A stretch of 64,000 nt of DNA from Erythrobacteraceae bacterium WH01K (lineage in GTDB: Bacteria; Pseudomonadota; Alphaproteobacteria; Sphingomonadales; Sphingomonadaceae), in the NCBI GenBank assembly GCA_027941995.1, contig CP115966.1:1798001-1862000 (forward strand), read 5' to 3'. The number at the start of each line of letters is the position of its first letter. Position 1 is the first letter of the stretch. Shown here one piece after another: positions 36,295 through 45,775 of the stretch. The notes beneath the pieces are model-generated. The model was not told the DNA's origin. It saw only the letters and a list, made by a program, of their open reading frames with translations, and ran no database searches. Position numbers and translations under genes: made by a program.

Positions 36295-36383
36295 CTATTT
36301 TGCAGTGCGCTCATTGCGGTGCAGCACGGCGTGATGCTACATTGCTGTACAAGAGACAATCAGGACCGCGGGAAAGAGACGGC

Positions 36384-36950
36384 ATGGCAGGCAAGGACAC
36401 GGCTTCCGGAGAGCCGATCATCATCAAAAAATACGCCAACCGGCGGCTCTACAATACGCAGAGCTCCAGCTACATCACGCTGGAAGACCTGGCCAGGATG
36501 ACCCGCGACGGTGTCGAGTTCGAGGTCAAGGATGCCAAATCGGGCGACGATATCACCCGGTCGATCCTGACCCAGATCATCATGGAAGCCGAAAGCGGAG
36601 GCGCCCCCATGCTCCCCATCAGCTTCCTGCGCCAGATCATCGGCATGTATGGCAATTCGATGCAGGCGGTCATGCCGACCTATCTCGAAACCGCGATGCA
36701 GAACTTCCGCGAGAACCAGGCCAAATGGCAGGAAGCGGCAAAGAACACGGCTGGCGGCAGCCTGCTGGCCAGGATGCACGAAACCAACATGGCGATGATG
36801 CGCGCTGCGACCGAAGCCTTCATCCCCGGCGCCGGTCAGAAAACGGACTCGCCGCCGACGGACCCTGTTGCCGGATCGGAAGACCAGCTATCGGCATTGC
36901 GCGACCAGATGGCGGCCATGCAGAAGAAGCTGGACGAGCTGGGCAAGTAA
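36384..36950 (+). CDS. phaR: Polyhydroxyalkanoate synthesis repressor PhaR
   Basis: 188-aa regulator of PHA granule genes. The PHB/PHA accumulation regulator DNA-binding domain is complete: IIIKKYANRRLYNTQSSSYITLEDLARMTRDG near residue 12 and DITRSILTQIIMEAE near residue 57; a second granule-associated region and a C-terminal coiled coil (LSALRDQMAAMQKKLDELGK) follow. PhaR binds PHA granules and represses phasin and its own gene. The ATG with GGAAAGAG upstream was chosen because the conserved domain begins 10 residues later. No phaC or phasin gene lies in the window. Confidence 0.93.
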   Translation: MAGKDTASGEPIIIKKYANRRLYNTQSSSYITLEDLARMTRDGVEFEVKDAKSGDDITRSILTQIIMEAESGGAPMLPISFLRQIIGMYGNSMQAVMPTYLETAMQNFRENQAKWQEAAKNTAGGSLLARMHETNMAMMRAATEAFIPGAGQKTDSPPTDPVAGSEDQLSALRDQMAAMQKKLDELGK

Positions 36951-37008
36951 CGCCACCTGACAGCGCACGCCGGACCGGCGTCGTCAACGAATTACGGACA
37001 CGCAACCC

Positions 37009-38553
37009 ATGCCGAATATCCGCCACGCCCTTTCCGTCAAACGGGAAGACGATTTTGCAGCCTGGTACCAGTCGGTCATTTCCGAAGCCGAGATGGCGGA
37101 AGAATCGGGAGTGCGGGGCTGCATGGTCATCCGGCCCTGGGGCTACGGCATATGGGAACGTATCCAGCGCCTGCTGGACGACCGGATCAAGGTGACCGGC
37201 CACGACAACGCCTATTTCCCGATCTTCATCCCGCTCGCCAATTTCGAGCGCGAGGCGGAGCATGTCGAAGGCTTTGCCAAGGAAATGGCCGTCGTCACCC
37301 ACCACCGGCTCGTCGCCGACGGGAAGGGCGGTCTGAAGCCCGATCCCGAGGCGAAGCTGGAAGAGCCGCTGATCGTTCGCCCGACATCCGAAACCATCAT
37401 CGGCGACGCTATGGCACGCTGGGTTCGCAGCTGGCGAGATCTCCCGCTGAAGCTGAACCAGTGGGCTAATGTCGTGCGCTGGGAAATGCGGACCCGCATG
37501 TTCCTGCGGACCAGCGAATTCCTGTGGCAGGAAGGGCATACTGCCCATGCCGACGAGGCCGAGGCCAAGGAACACACGCTCCGCATGCTGGAAGTGTACC
37601 GCGCCTGCGCCGAGGAAGATCTGGCGATGCCGGTCGTCGCGGGCGAGAAGCCGGAGAACGAACGCTTCCCCGGCGCGGTGGAAACGTGGTCGATCGAGGC
37701 GATGATGCAGGACGGCAAGGCCTTGCAGGCCGGCACCAGCCATTATCTCGGCACGAACTTTTCGAAGGCCGCAAACATCAAGTATCAGGACCGCGAAGGC
37801 GGCGAACAGCTGTGCCATACGACCAGCTGGGGCGTGTCCACCCGCATGATCGGCGGCGTCATCATGACGCATGGCGACGATGACGGGCTGCGCGTGCCGC
37901 CGCGCATCGCACCGCACCAGGTCGTGATCCTGCCGATGCTGCGGGACAAGCCGGAAGATGCAGCGCTGATCGATTACTGCGAGGAATTGCGCGCCAGCCT
38001 GATCCGCGAACAGGCGCTGGGCGAACCGATCCGCGTGCTGCTCGACACGAAGCCCGGCAAGGCTGCGGCAAAAAGGTGGGACTGGGTGCGAAAGGGCGCG
38101 CCCGTCATCATCGAAGTCGGTGGGCGCGACATGGAAAACGGCGTCGTCAGCCTGCTTCGCCGGGATGATCTGTGGAACACGGAAAACGGGAAGCCGGCCT
38201 TCAAAACGCCTTCCCGCGAAGAGGCTGCGTCCGGCATGGCTGCCATGCTCGAGGATATCCAGAACACGCTGTTTGCTCAGGCTCGCGAGCGCCGCGACGC
38301 CAACATAAGGCGCGACATCACGACGCTGGACGGATTGCGCGAGTTCTTCTCTGCCGACGCGAAATTCCCCGGCTGGGCCGAAGTGGAGTGGTCGAAACCC
38401 ACTGGCGAGGCTCTGGAGAAGGTGGTGGAGCAGCTCAAGGAAATGAAGCTGACCGTTCGCAACGTCCCGATGGATGATGCCGGGGCCACCGGAACCTGCA
38501 TCTTCACCGGCGAACCCGCGGCCGAGAAGATCTACGTCGCAAAGGCGTATTGA
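37009..38553 (+). CDS. proS: Prolyl-tRNA synthetase, type 3 (archaeal/eukaryal-like)
   Basis: 514-aa class II synthetase. It lacks the roughly 180-residue INS editing domain of the usual bacterial type and has the archaeal/eukaryal-like architecture: [18 protein letters not shown] near residue 36 (motif 1), [26 protein letters not shown] near residue 121, motif 2 [25 protein letters not shown] near residue 158, then the anticodon-binding domain starting [10 protein letters not shown] and a C-terminal zinc-like domain. Catalytic and substrate residues appear intact. Editing of mischarged Ala-tRNA-Pro would need a free-standing deacylase elsewhere. It is a single gene 58 bp after phaR. Confidence 0.95.
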   Translation: [514 protein letters not shown]

Positions 38554-38585
38554 CCGCGCGCGGTTAAACGTCTGAAAAGACGTCC

Positions 38586-40004
38586 ATGCGCAAATCCATC
38601 TTCGCCGCCGCCCTTATCGCAACCACCGCAGCCGTGCCGGCAGCCGCACAGGATGCTGGAACGCAATCGGCCAATCCCGATCCCGGCCCGCTCGTGTCCA
38701 TGGAGCGGATGCAGGCGGACATGGACACAATCATCGGCTTCGGCACCCGGCATACCCTCTCGGCTCAGGACGATCCGGAGCGCGGGATCGGCGCGGCGGT
38801 CGACTGGGCCCTCGCGGAGTTTTCCCGGACCGGGCAGGCGTGCGGCGATTGCCTTGAAGTTCTGCCGGTTGGAAAGGTCGTGGAACCCGACGGACGCCGC
38901 ATTCCAGAACCGACACTGGTTCGAAGCGCCGTCGCCATCCAGCGCGGGACCGAGCGACCGGACGAAGTCGTCATCGTCCAGGGCCATTACGACAGCCGCG
39001 TCACCGATCCGCTCAACGCAGTCGACGACGCGCCCGGCGCGAATGACGACGGGTCGGGAAGCGTGATGATCCTTGAGGCCGCGCGCATCCTGTCACAGCG
39101 CGAATATCCCTCGACCATTATCTACGCCCTGCTGTCGGGCGAGGAGCAGGGGCTTTATGGTGCCGGCATCCTTGCCGACTGGATCGCGGAACAGGGCATG
39201 ACCGTGAAGGCGGTCCTCAACAACGACATGATCGGCAATAGCTGCGGCAGCGACGGTTTCTGCGACGAAGATAACGTGCGCGTTTTCTCGGAGGGTCCGC
39301 GTGCCGACCTGACGGACGATGTGCGCGCAAGCCAGCGCCGTTTTGGCGGGGAGAACGATTCGCCCGGACGCAACCTGTCCCGCTGGCTCGAAGGCGTTGC
39401 CGAAGCGCACCCGGACGGCATGCAGGTCCGGCAGATCTGGCGGACCGACCGCATGGGGCGCGGCGGGGATCAGATACCGTTCCTCGACCGGGGCTATCCC
39501 GCCGTGCGCGTGACGGTCGCGGTGGAGGATTACGAGCACCAGCACCAGGATCTGCGCGTCGAGGACGGGATCACTTATGGCGATACCGCAGACGAACTGG
39601 ACTGGACCTATCTCACCCGTGTAGCCCAGTTGAACGTCCGCGCGCTCGACCGGCTTGCCCGGGCGCCGATGCCGCCATCGGTCCAGGCCGACGCTGCCGT
39701 GCGGACCGATACCCTCATGTCGTGGGACGCCGTGCCCGGCGCGCATCATTATCATGTGAAGGTCCGCCGGACGTTCGAACCGTCCTGGCGCGATGAGGTC
39801 CCTTCCGGAACTTTGGGGCAGGAATGGAGCGCCGATGTCATGGACACCGGAACGAGCGTCGAACTGGCCGTTCCGCTGCGCGGCGACGACTGGATCTTCG
39901 GCGTCAATGCCTGCTCTGCCGACGAAGCATGCAGCCCGGTGTCCAGCGCCGTGCCGGCAGGTGCTTTTGCGCCGATCATGGCGACCGAGGATGACAGCGA
40001 GTAA
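38586..40004 (+). CDS. Secreted M28 family metallopeptidase
   Basis: 472-aa exported protein with signal peptide MRKSIFAAALIATTAAVPAAAQ. The M28 di-zinc aminopeptidase residues are readable: GHYDSR near residue 132 (His, Asp), GANDDGSGSV near residue 152, SGEEQGLYGAG near residue 182 (catalytic Glu pair), NNDMIGN near residue 212 and a distal His in RGYPAVRVTVAVEDYEHQHQDLRVED near residue 315. A C-terminal segment of about 100 residues resembles a fibronectin-like fold (AVPGAHHYHVKVR). It probably releases amino acids or peptides in the periplasm or outside. Starts 32 bp after proS. Confidence 0.9.
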   Translation: MRKSIFAAALIATTAAVPAAAQDAGTQSANPDPGPLVSMERMQADMDTIIGFGTRHTLSAQDDPERGIGAAVDWALAEFSRTGQACGDCLEVLPVGKVVEPDGRRIPEPTLVRSAVAIQRGTERPDEVVIVQGHYDSRVTDPLNAVDDAPGANDDGSGSVMILEAARILSQREYPSTIIYALLSGEEQGLYGAGILADWIAEQGMTVKAVLNNDMIGNSCGSDGFCDEDNVRVFSEGPRADLTDDVRASQRRFGGENDSPGRNLSRWLEGVAEAHPDGMQVRQIWRTDRMGRGGDQIPFLDRGYPAVRVTVAVEDYEHQHQDLRVEDGITYGDTADELDWTYLTRVAQLNVRALDRLARAPMPPSVQADAAVRTDTLMSWDAVPGAHHYHVKVRRTFEPSWRDEVPSGTLGQEWSADVMDTGTSVELAVPLRGDDWIFGVNACSADEACSPVSSAVPAGAFAPIMATEDDSE

Positions 40005-40028
40005 AGGCGTCCCCATATAGCGGGGCAC

Positions 40029-42395
40029 ATGACACAGAACAAAAACAAGAAACGCGGAGGCCGGCCCCATGGCCTGCCGACCCCCGCACAGATTATCGAA
40101 TTCATCCAGTCCAGCGAAACTCCGGCCGGCAAGCGCGAGATCGCCAAGGCGTTCGGCCTGAAAGGGCAGGAGAAAATAGCCCTCAAGAAGCGGCTGAAGG
40201 ACATGGCCGAAGAAGGCCTGATCGACGGGCGCAAGACAGCGTATCACCGCATGGGCGGCGTTCCGAAGGTCACAGTCCTGCGCATTGTCAAAATCGACGA
40301 TACCGATCTCTGGGCGCAGCCCGACAATTGGTCACCCGAAAACGAAACCAATCCACCGCGTCTCCTCGTTGTCGAGGGGAAGCGCGGCCGCGGCGGTAAG
40401 CAGAAAGGGATGCCAGCCCTGAAAACCGGCGACCGGATACTGGCACGCACGGAAGAAACGGGGGATGGCTGGAAAGCCCACCCGATGAAAAAGCTCCCCG
40501 CCCGGACCGAAGGGCTGATGGGTGTCATCGAGATCGACAAGGCCGGCAAGGCATGGCTTGCCCCGGTCGACAAGAAGATCCGCAACTCGTCGCCGGTATC
40601 GAACCTGAACGGGGCCGAGGACGGCCAGCTCGTCTTTGCCGAACCTGCCGGACGCAGCCACCGCTCCGGCGTCAAGGTCACCGAGGTTGTCGGCGACCCG
40701 CTGGCCCCGAAGGCTTTCAGCCTGATCGCCATAGCGAAACACGGCATTCCCAACGTATTTCCCGAAGAAACGCTGGAAGAGGCCGAACGGGCGGCCGGCC
40801 TGCCGCTTCATCATGACAGCCGCGAGGATCTGCGAGACGTGCCGATCCTGGCCATCGACCCGGCCGATGCCCGCGATCACGACGATGCCATATGGGCCGA
40901 ACCCGATCCGGAGAACGAGGGCGGCTTCCGCGCCATCGTCGCGATTGCCGATGTCTCCTATTACGTGCGGCCCGGCAGCGCGCTCGACAAGGAAGCGCGC
41001 AAGCGGGGGAACTCCGTCTATTTCCCCGACCGCGTGGTACCCATGCTGCCGGAGATCCTGAGCGCCGACGTGTGTTCGCTGAAGCAGGGCGAGGACCGCG
41101 CTGCCATGGCCTGCCATCTGCGGATCGACGCAGAGGGCCGGGTCACTTCCCACCGGTTCACGCGTGCAGTTGTGCGCCTCACGCGAAACATCGCCTACGA
41201 AGATGCGCAAAAGGCCATCGACGATGACAGCGCCGGCGAAGAATTGCGGAACCTGTGGGCGGCATGGAATTTGCTCGCCGATGCCAGGGCCAGGCGCGAT
41301 CCGCTGGATCTGGACCTGCCCGAACGGCGCGTGGTTCTCGACGAGAAGGGGCGGATTGCGGAAATCGCCGTGCGTGAACGGCTGGATGCCCACCGCGTGG
41401 TCGAGGATTTCATGATCGCAGCCAACGTCGCCGCCGCGAAAGCGCTGGAGGCGAAGGCTGCCCCGACCGTCTACCGCGTCCACGAACAACCAAGCCGCGA
41501 AAAGATCATCGCCCTGCGCGATTATCTCGCCACGCAGGACAAGACGCTGGCCATGGGTCAGGTCATGACCCCTTCGATCTTCAACCGGCTCCTCAAAGAT
41601 GTCTCGGACCCGGCGGAAAAGGCGCTGCTGATGGAAGCGGTGCTGCGCAGCCAGACACAGGCCTATTACGGGCCGAACAATGCCGGTCATTTCGGCCTGG
41701 CGCTGGGAAGCTATTCGCACTTCACATCGCCCATCCGTCGCTATGCCGACCTGCTGGTCCATCGGGCTCTGGTCGATGCCTACCGGCTCGAGCAGCCAAA
41801 ACCGAAGAACGGCCTGCCGGAACAGTCCGGGCTGGCTGAACGGGACCGCGACAACCTCTCCCAGATTACCGATGCGATCAGCAAGACGGAGCGGCGCGCG
41901 ATGGAGGCCGAGCGTGACACGGTCGACCGCTATGTCGCAGCCTGGCTTTCGGAGCGCGTCGGCGAAACCTTCGAAACCCGTATCACCGGCGTGCAGGGGT
42001 TCGGTTTCTTTGCCACCATCGTCGGTCTCGGCGGGGATGGGCTGGTTCCGGTTTCCACGCTGGGACGCGAATATTTCCGCTACGACGAGGCAGCACAGGC
42101 GCTGATCGGCGAGACCACCGGCACGCGCTACGAGGTAGGGCAGAGGCTGGAACTGAAACTCGGCGAGGCTAACGCCCTGACCGGCGCGTTGAAATTCGAA
42201 GTCCCGGACGGGGACGGCAGCCCTGTCGAACCGCGCGGCGATCGTCCATCGGACAAGCGCAAGGGTGCTCGCAAGCCCAAGGGCAAACGCCCGCCCGGAA
42301 CCGGTGGCAAGGACGGTGCGAAAGGCAAGCCGAAGCGGATGACCGGCAAGCGCGGCAGGCCCGGCAACATCCGCCACCAGGGCCGCAGGAAATAG
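40029..42395 (+). CDS. rnr: Ribonuclease R
   Basis: 788-aa processive 3'-5' exoribonuclease that degrades structured RNA and trims defective mRNA. It has an N-terminal winged-helix (PAQIIEFIQSSETPAGKREIAKAFGL), cold-shock domains, RNB catalytic core with the metal-binding Asp cluster in AIDPADARDHDDAIWAE near residue 276, FTSPIRRYADLLVHRALVDAY near residue 565, an S1 domain (GETFETRITGVQGFGFFATI near residue 645), and a Lys/Arg-rich C-terminal tail of about 50 residues that binds RNA. Length matches the family. It lies 24 bp after the M28 gene. Confidence 0.96.
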   Translation: MTQNKNKKRGGRPHGLPTPAQIIEFIQSSETPAGKREIAKAFGLKGQEKIALKKRLKDMAEEGLIDGRKTAYHRMGGVPKVTVLRIVKIDDTDLWAQPDNWSPENETNPPRLLVVEGKRGRGGKQKGMPALKTGDRILARTEETGDGWKAHPMKKLPARTEGLMGVIEIDKAGKAWLAPVDKKIRNSSPVSNLNGAEDGQLVFAEPAGRSHRSGVKVTEVVGDPLAPKAFSLIAIAKHGIPNVFPEETLEEAERAAGLPLHHDSREDLRDVPILAIDPADARDHDDAIWAEPDPENEGGFRAIVAIADVSYYVRPGSALDKEARKRGNSVYFPDRVVPMLPEILSADVCSLKQGEDRAAMACHLRIDAEGRVTSHRFTRAVVRLTRNIAYEDAQKAIDDDSAGEELRNLWAAWNLLADARARRDPLDLDLPERRVVLDEKGRIAEIAVRERLDAHRVVEDFMIAANVAAAKALEAKAAPTVYRVHEQPSREKIIALRDYLATQDKTLAMGQVMTPSIFNRLLKDVSDPAEKALLMEAVLRSQTQAYYGPNNAGHFGLALGSYSHFTSPIRRYADLLVHRALVDAYRLEQPKPKNGLPEQSGLAERDRDNLSQITDAISKTERRAMEAERDTVDRYVAAWLSERVGETFETRITGVQGFGFFATIVGLGGDGLVPVSTLGREYFRYDEAAQALIGETTGTRYEVGQRLELKLGEANALTGALKFEVPDGDGSPVEPRGDRPSDKRKGARKPKGKRPPGTGGKDGAKGKPKRMTGKRGRPGNIRHQGRRK

Positions 42396-42445
42396 CGGAA
42401 CGGGAAGAGCTGGCCGGTCATTGGTAGGCAAAAGGAGAAATATCC

Positions 42446-42961
42446 ATGCTTACCCCCGGCCAGAAAGTGCCTTCCCTCGATCTGCCATTGACCATCGATG
42501 CCCGTTTCGAACTGTCGAAACAGAAGCCTGATACCTACACCATGCTTGTCTTCTATCGCGGCAAACACTGCCCGATCTGCAAGGGCCAGCTGGAGGAGAT
42601 CGGCGGCCGCCTTAGCGATTTCACCGATCGCGGCATCAATGTCTTCGCAATCTCGATGGATAGCGAAGAACGCGCCATGGTCGCGCATGACGAGTGGGAC
42701 ACTCACGACCTGCCGCTGGCCTATGGCCTAAGCGAAGAAAAGGCCCGCGAATACGGCCTGTTCATCAGTGAGAAGCGCAGCGGTAGCGAAGAACCGGACA
42801 TGTTCTCGGAACCCGGAATGTTCCTCGTCAAACCCGATGGCGAACTGTATTTCCAGGTTGTTCAGAACGCACCGTTCACGCGGCCGCCGCTCGACGATCT
42901 GCTGGACGGCATCGATTTCATCCAGAAGAACGACTACCCGACCCGCGGCACCCTGACGTAA
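42446..42961 (+). CDS. Peroxiredoxin-like (AhpC/TSA) protein
   Basis: 171-aa thioredoxin-fold protein of the peroxiredoxin-like family. The active-site region is FYRGKHCPICKGQL near residue 32 with a CPIC pair in place of the canonical P-x-x-x-T-x-x-C peroxiredoxin site, so it may be a thiol oxidoreductase rather than a true peroxidase. VFAISMDSEERA near residue 67 and GLFISEKR near residue 105 complete the fold. A good AAGGAGAAAT ribosome-binding site precedes the ATG. Convergent with the universal stress protein gene. Confidence 0.82.
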   Translation: MLTPGQKVPSLDLPLTIDARFELSKQKPDTYTMLVFYRGKHCPICKGQLEEIGGRLSDFTDRGINVFAISMDSEERAMVAHDEWDTHDLPLAYGLSEEKAREYGLFISEKRSGSEEPDMFSEPGMFLVKPDGELYFQVVQNAPFTRPPLDDLLDGIDFIQKNDYPTRGTLT

Positions 42962-42988
42962 TCAGGCGGGCGAGGGGGCGCTTCTCGT

Positions 42989-43444
42989 CTATTTCGAAAG
43001 CCGGTCGATATCCTCTTTGGTGATACCGCCGGGAAGAATGTAGAGCGGACAAGGCAGCTTGCCTGCATTGGCTGAAAAATGCGCCACGAGGGGGCCGGGT
43101 GTTCCCTCGTCCGCACTGCCCAATACCAGTGCCGCGACTTCCGGATGCTCATCGAGATATTCGCGGATCACGGCCTGGCCTTCACCGACCTTGACCGCGA
43201 TGGTCGGCATTCGTCCTTCATCATCCATCAGCGCGCCAGCGGCACTGTTGGCGATGGCCTCGGCCCGGTCCCTGGCTTCCTGTTCGATCGTCGCCTGCAC
43301 GCCTCCGAAGGCATTGAAGTTCTGCGGTTGCACGAGTGCCAGGATATGGACGGCACCGCTAGTCGCTGCCGCGCGGTTGGCTGCAAACCTCAGCGCTTTG
43401 CGTGCTTCGTCCGTTTCGTCGATAATCGTAAGGTAAACGCGCAT
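42989..43444 (-). CDS. Universal stress protein (UspA family)
   Basis: 151-aa UspA-fold protein. It begins RVYLTIIDETDEARKALRFA, has HILALVQPQ near residue 34 and the nucleotide-site-like VLGSADEGTPGPLVAHFSANAGKLPCPLYILP near residue 105; the canonical G-2x-G-9x-G(S/T) ATP motif is only partly kept, so ATP binding is uncertain. The start was moved to an ATG with GAGGGGG about 6 nt upstream, which begins the first beta-strand. Stress-linked by family. Divergent from the pdhC gene. Confidence 0.82.
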   Translation of the reverse strand: MRVYLTIIDETDEARKALRFAANRAAATSGAVHILALVQPQNFNAFGGVQATIEQEARDRAEAIANSAAGALMDDEGRMPTIAVKVGEGQAVIREYLDEHPEVAALVLGSADEGTPGPLVAHFSANAGKLPCPLYILPGGITKEDIDRLSK

Positions 43445-43600
43445 CTGCCCCCTCTTTCTGCCAGCGTATTTCGGCTGAAAACGTATGCATAGCAAGACTG
43501 CCCTTCGGACCCGGGGCCAAGATGCTTGCCGCGCGGCGGATATGTCGCCTAAGCGTTGGGGAGAAACGATAGCAGCGCTGCAAAGGACCTCGTCCGCTTT

Positions 43601-44905
43601 ATGCCCACGCCCATCAAGATGCCCGCCCTGTCCCCGACCATGGAGGAGGGCACACTCGCCAAGTGGCTGGTAAAGCCCGGCGACAGCATCTCTGCCGGCG
43701 ACATCATGGCCGAAATCGAAACCGACAAGGCGACGATGGAGTTCGAAGCGGTGGACGAAGGCACGATCGCGTCCATCACCGTCGAGGAAGGGACCGAAGG
43801 TGTCGCTGTCGGGACAGTGATCGCGATGCTGGCCGAAGACGATGAAGACCTGGAAGAAGCGGCGAAGGCGGCTCCGGTCTCAGGCAATGACGCTTCCGAA
43901 GAGACGGCAATTGCTGCGCCGGCCCCGTCGCCAGCGCAATCGCCGGAACCAGAGGAGCCCAAGCCCGCTTCTCCTGCACCGAAAGCGGAGAATGATTCCG
44001 GCGACCGGATCGTCGCATCGCCGCTGGCGAAGCGCATTGCAGCGCAAAAGGGGATCGATCTTGCGGCCATCACCGGCTCGGGGCCGGGCGGCCGGATCGT
44101 AAAGGCCGATGTCGAGGACGCGAAGACTGGCAATGCAACTGAAGAGCAGGATCCGAATGCGGAAATGGCAGCGCCTCGCACGCCGTCTGTGACCCCGGCA
44201 GAAAGCGAATTCGGCGCGCCTTACGAGGAAGAGAAGCTCACCAATGTCCGCAAGGTCATTGCCCGCCGCCTGACCGAGAGCAAGCAGCAGGTTCCGCATT
44301 ACTACCTGACCATCGACGTCAATCTTGATCCGCTTCTGGCGCTGCGCAAACAGCTCAATGCCAGCCTGGAGGCGGATGGCATCAAGCTCAGCGTAAACGA
44401 CCTCCTGATCAAGGCACTGGCCCGGGCATTGATGCGCGTGCCGCAATGCAATGTCAGCTTCCAGGGCGACACGGTGCATAAATACAAGCGCGCCGACGTG
44501 TCGGTTGCCGTCGCGGCGCCGAGCGGGCTTATCACGCCGATCATCACCGAAGCCGATACCAAGGGCCTCGGCCAGATCAGCACCCAGATGAAGGAACTGG
44601 CCGCCAAGGCGCGCGACGGCAAGCTCCAGCCCCATCAATACCAGGGCGGCACGGCCAGCCTGTCCAATCTCGGCATGTTCGGGATCAAGCAGTTCGAGGC
44701 GGTCATCAACCCGCCGCAAGGCATGATCCTGGCTGTCGGCGCCGGTGAACAAAGGCCGCACGTCGTCGACGGCAGCCTGCAGGTCGCCACCGTCATGAGC
44801 GCCAGCGGCAGCTTCGATCACCGTACGATAGACGGCGCGGACGGCGCGCAACTGATGGAAGCGTTCAAGCAGCTTTGCGAGAACCCGATGGGTCTCGTCG
44901 TCTGA
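43601..44905 (+). CDS. pdhC: Pyruvate dehydrogenase E2, dihydrolipoamide acetyltransferase
   Basis: 434-aa E2 core subunit. One N-terminal lipoyl domain (Lys in [11 protein letters not shown] near residue 43), an Ala/Pro-rich linker, a peripheral-subunit binding domain ([33 protein letters not shown] near residue 138) and the acyltransferase domain ending in the catalytic [12 protein letters not shown] near residue 405 (HxxxDG). The motif set and [22 protein letters not shown] start identify the pyruvate rather than the 2-oxoglutarate complex. pdhA and pdhB are not in the window; lpdA (E3) lies about 0.9 kb downstream. The next gene's ATG overlaps this stop (TGATG). Confidence 0.95.
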   Translation: MPTPIKMPALSPTMEEGTLAKWLVKPGDSISAGDIMAEIETDKATMEFEAVDEGTIASITVEEGTEGVAVGTVIAMLAEDDEDLEEAAKAAPVSGNDASEETAIAAPAPSPAQSPEPEEPKPASPAPKAENDSGDRIVASPLAKRIAAQKGIDLAAITGSGPGGRIVKADVEDAKTGNATEEQDPNAEMAAPRTPSVTPAESEFGAPYEEEKLTNVRKVIARRLTESKQQVPHYYLTIDVNLDPLLALRKQLNASLEADGIKLSVNDLLIKALARALMRVPQCNVSFQGDTVHKYKRADVSVAVAAPSGLITPIITEADTKGLGQISTQMKELAAKARDGKLQPHQYQGGTASLSNLGMFGIKQFEAVINPPQGMILAVGAGEQRPHVVDGSLQVATVMSASGSFDHRTIDGADGAQLMEAFKQLCENPMGLVV

Positions 44906-45366
44906 TGCAGCTTTCGCCCGCACTCCTTCTAATGCTGTGCGTGGCAATTGCCGGCTGCTCGAAGCCTATACGCGACGATCCCGACGAACCTTCGCCTGTC
45001 ATCGAACCGATCGACCGGACGGCAAATGTTCCCGAAAGACCGGTGCGCATCGGTTTCGACGGACCGCGTTTCGATGCGTGCGCCGCTTTCGGCATGGTGA
45101 CCAATATCGGGTCGGCACAGGACGCGCGGCTGACAGTCCGCAATGCACCGGCGGGCACTGCGGAGGAGGTCGACGCGCTTCCTGTGGGAGCAGGCGTCGC
45201 CATGTGCCAGCGTGTCGGCGGATGGGTCGGGATCGTCTACGCGCCGGACGGCACCGATAGCGCAGGATGCGGAACCGGCTCACCGGTTGCGACCGTGCGC
45301 GATTACGACGGGCCCTGCCGTTCCGGCTGGGTTCGCGACGATTATCTGAAACTTATTGCAGGATAA
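44905..45366 (+). CDS. Lipoprotein with SH3-like domain
   Basis: 153-aa exported lipoprotein: lipobox IAGC with Cys near residue 18 after [13 protein letters not shown]. The C-terminal 80 residues (ARLTVRNAPAGTAEEVDALPVGAGVAMCQRVGGWVGIVYAP...GWVRDDYLKL) resemble an SH3b-type domain, used elsewhere to bind cell wall. Four Cys (about residues 51, 101, 123 and 138) may form disulfides. Function unknown. The start overlaps the pdhC stop and an acyl-CoA thioesterase follows after 2 bp, so the gene is embedded in the PDH operon without an obvious metabolic link. Confidence 0.7.
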   Translation: MQLSPALLLMLCVAIAGCSKPIRDDPDEPSPVIEPIDRTANVPERPVRIGFDGPRFDACAAFGMVTNIGSAQDARLTVRNAPAGTAEEVDALPVGAGVAMCQRVGGWVGIVYAPDGTDSAGCGTGSPVATVRDYDGPCRSGWVRDDYLKLIAG

Positions 45367-45368
45367 TC

Positions 45369-45767
45369 ATGCAGGACCGGCAGCCCATGATCCGCGTCAC
45401 CGCGATGCCGACCGATCTCAATCCCTATGGGGGCGTCTTCGGCGGTTGGCTGATGGCGCAGATGGCCCTGGGGGCGGGCTCACTCGCAAGCCGCGAGGGG
45501 CAGGGCAAGGCCGTGGTCGTATCGGCCACCGATTTTGCCTTCCCGGGCGCCATGCAGGTCGGGGATGAACTCTCCGTCTATTGCGAGATCGCGGCCACCG
45601 GCACGACTTCACTGACAATTAACGCCGAAGCAATCGCCCGCACCCGCAACGGCGAGGCTGAAACCCGCGTGGCGGGCGGCACATTCAAATTCGTCATGCT
45701 GGGCGAAGACGACAAACCGCGGCCGTTCCGACAGGCTTCTATCGCCGCGGAATCGGCTAACGATTAG
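45369..45767 (+). CDS. Acyl-CoA thioesterase (YciA-like hotdog)
   Basis: 132-aa single-hotdog thioesterase. The family motif TDLNPYGGVFGGWLMAQMALGAG near residue 15 carries the catalytic Asn/Gly region, followed by VVVSATDFAFPGAMQVGDELSVYC near residue 44. Such enzymes hydrolyse short- to long-chain acyl-CoAs and are regulated by CoA pools. It starts 2 bp after the preceding lipoprotein stop and ends 8 bp before lpdA, inside the PDH gene run; a role in limiting acyl-CoA build-up fits but is inferred. An additional ATG six codons downstream is possible. Confidence 0.88.
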   Translation: MQDRQPMIRVTAMPTDLNPYGGVFGGWLMAQMALGAGSLASREGQGKAVVVSATDFAFPGAMQVGDELSVYCEIAATGTTSLTINAEAIARTRNGEAETRVAGGTFKFVMLGEDDKPRPFRQASIAAESAND

Positions 45768-45775
45768 AGGAATTT

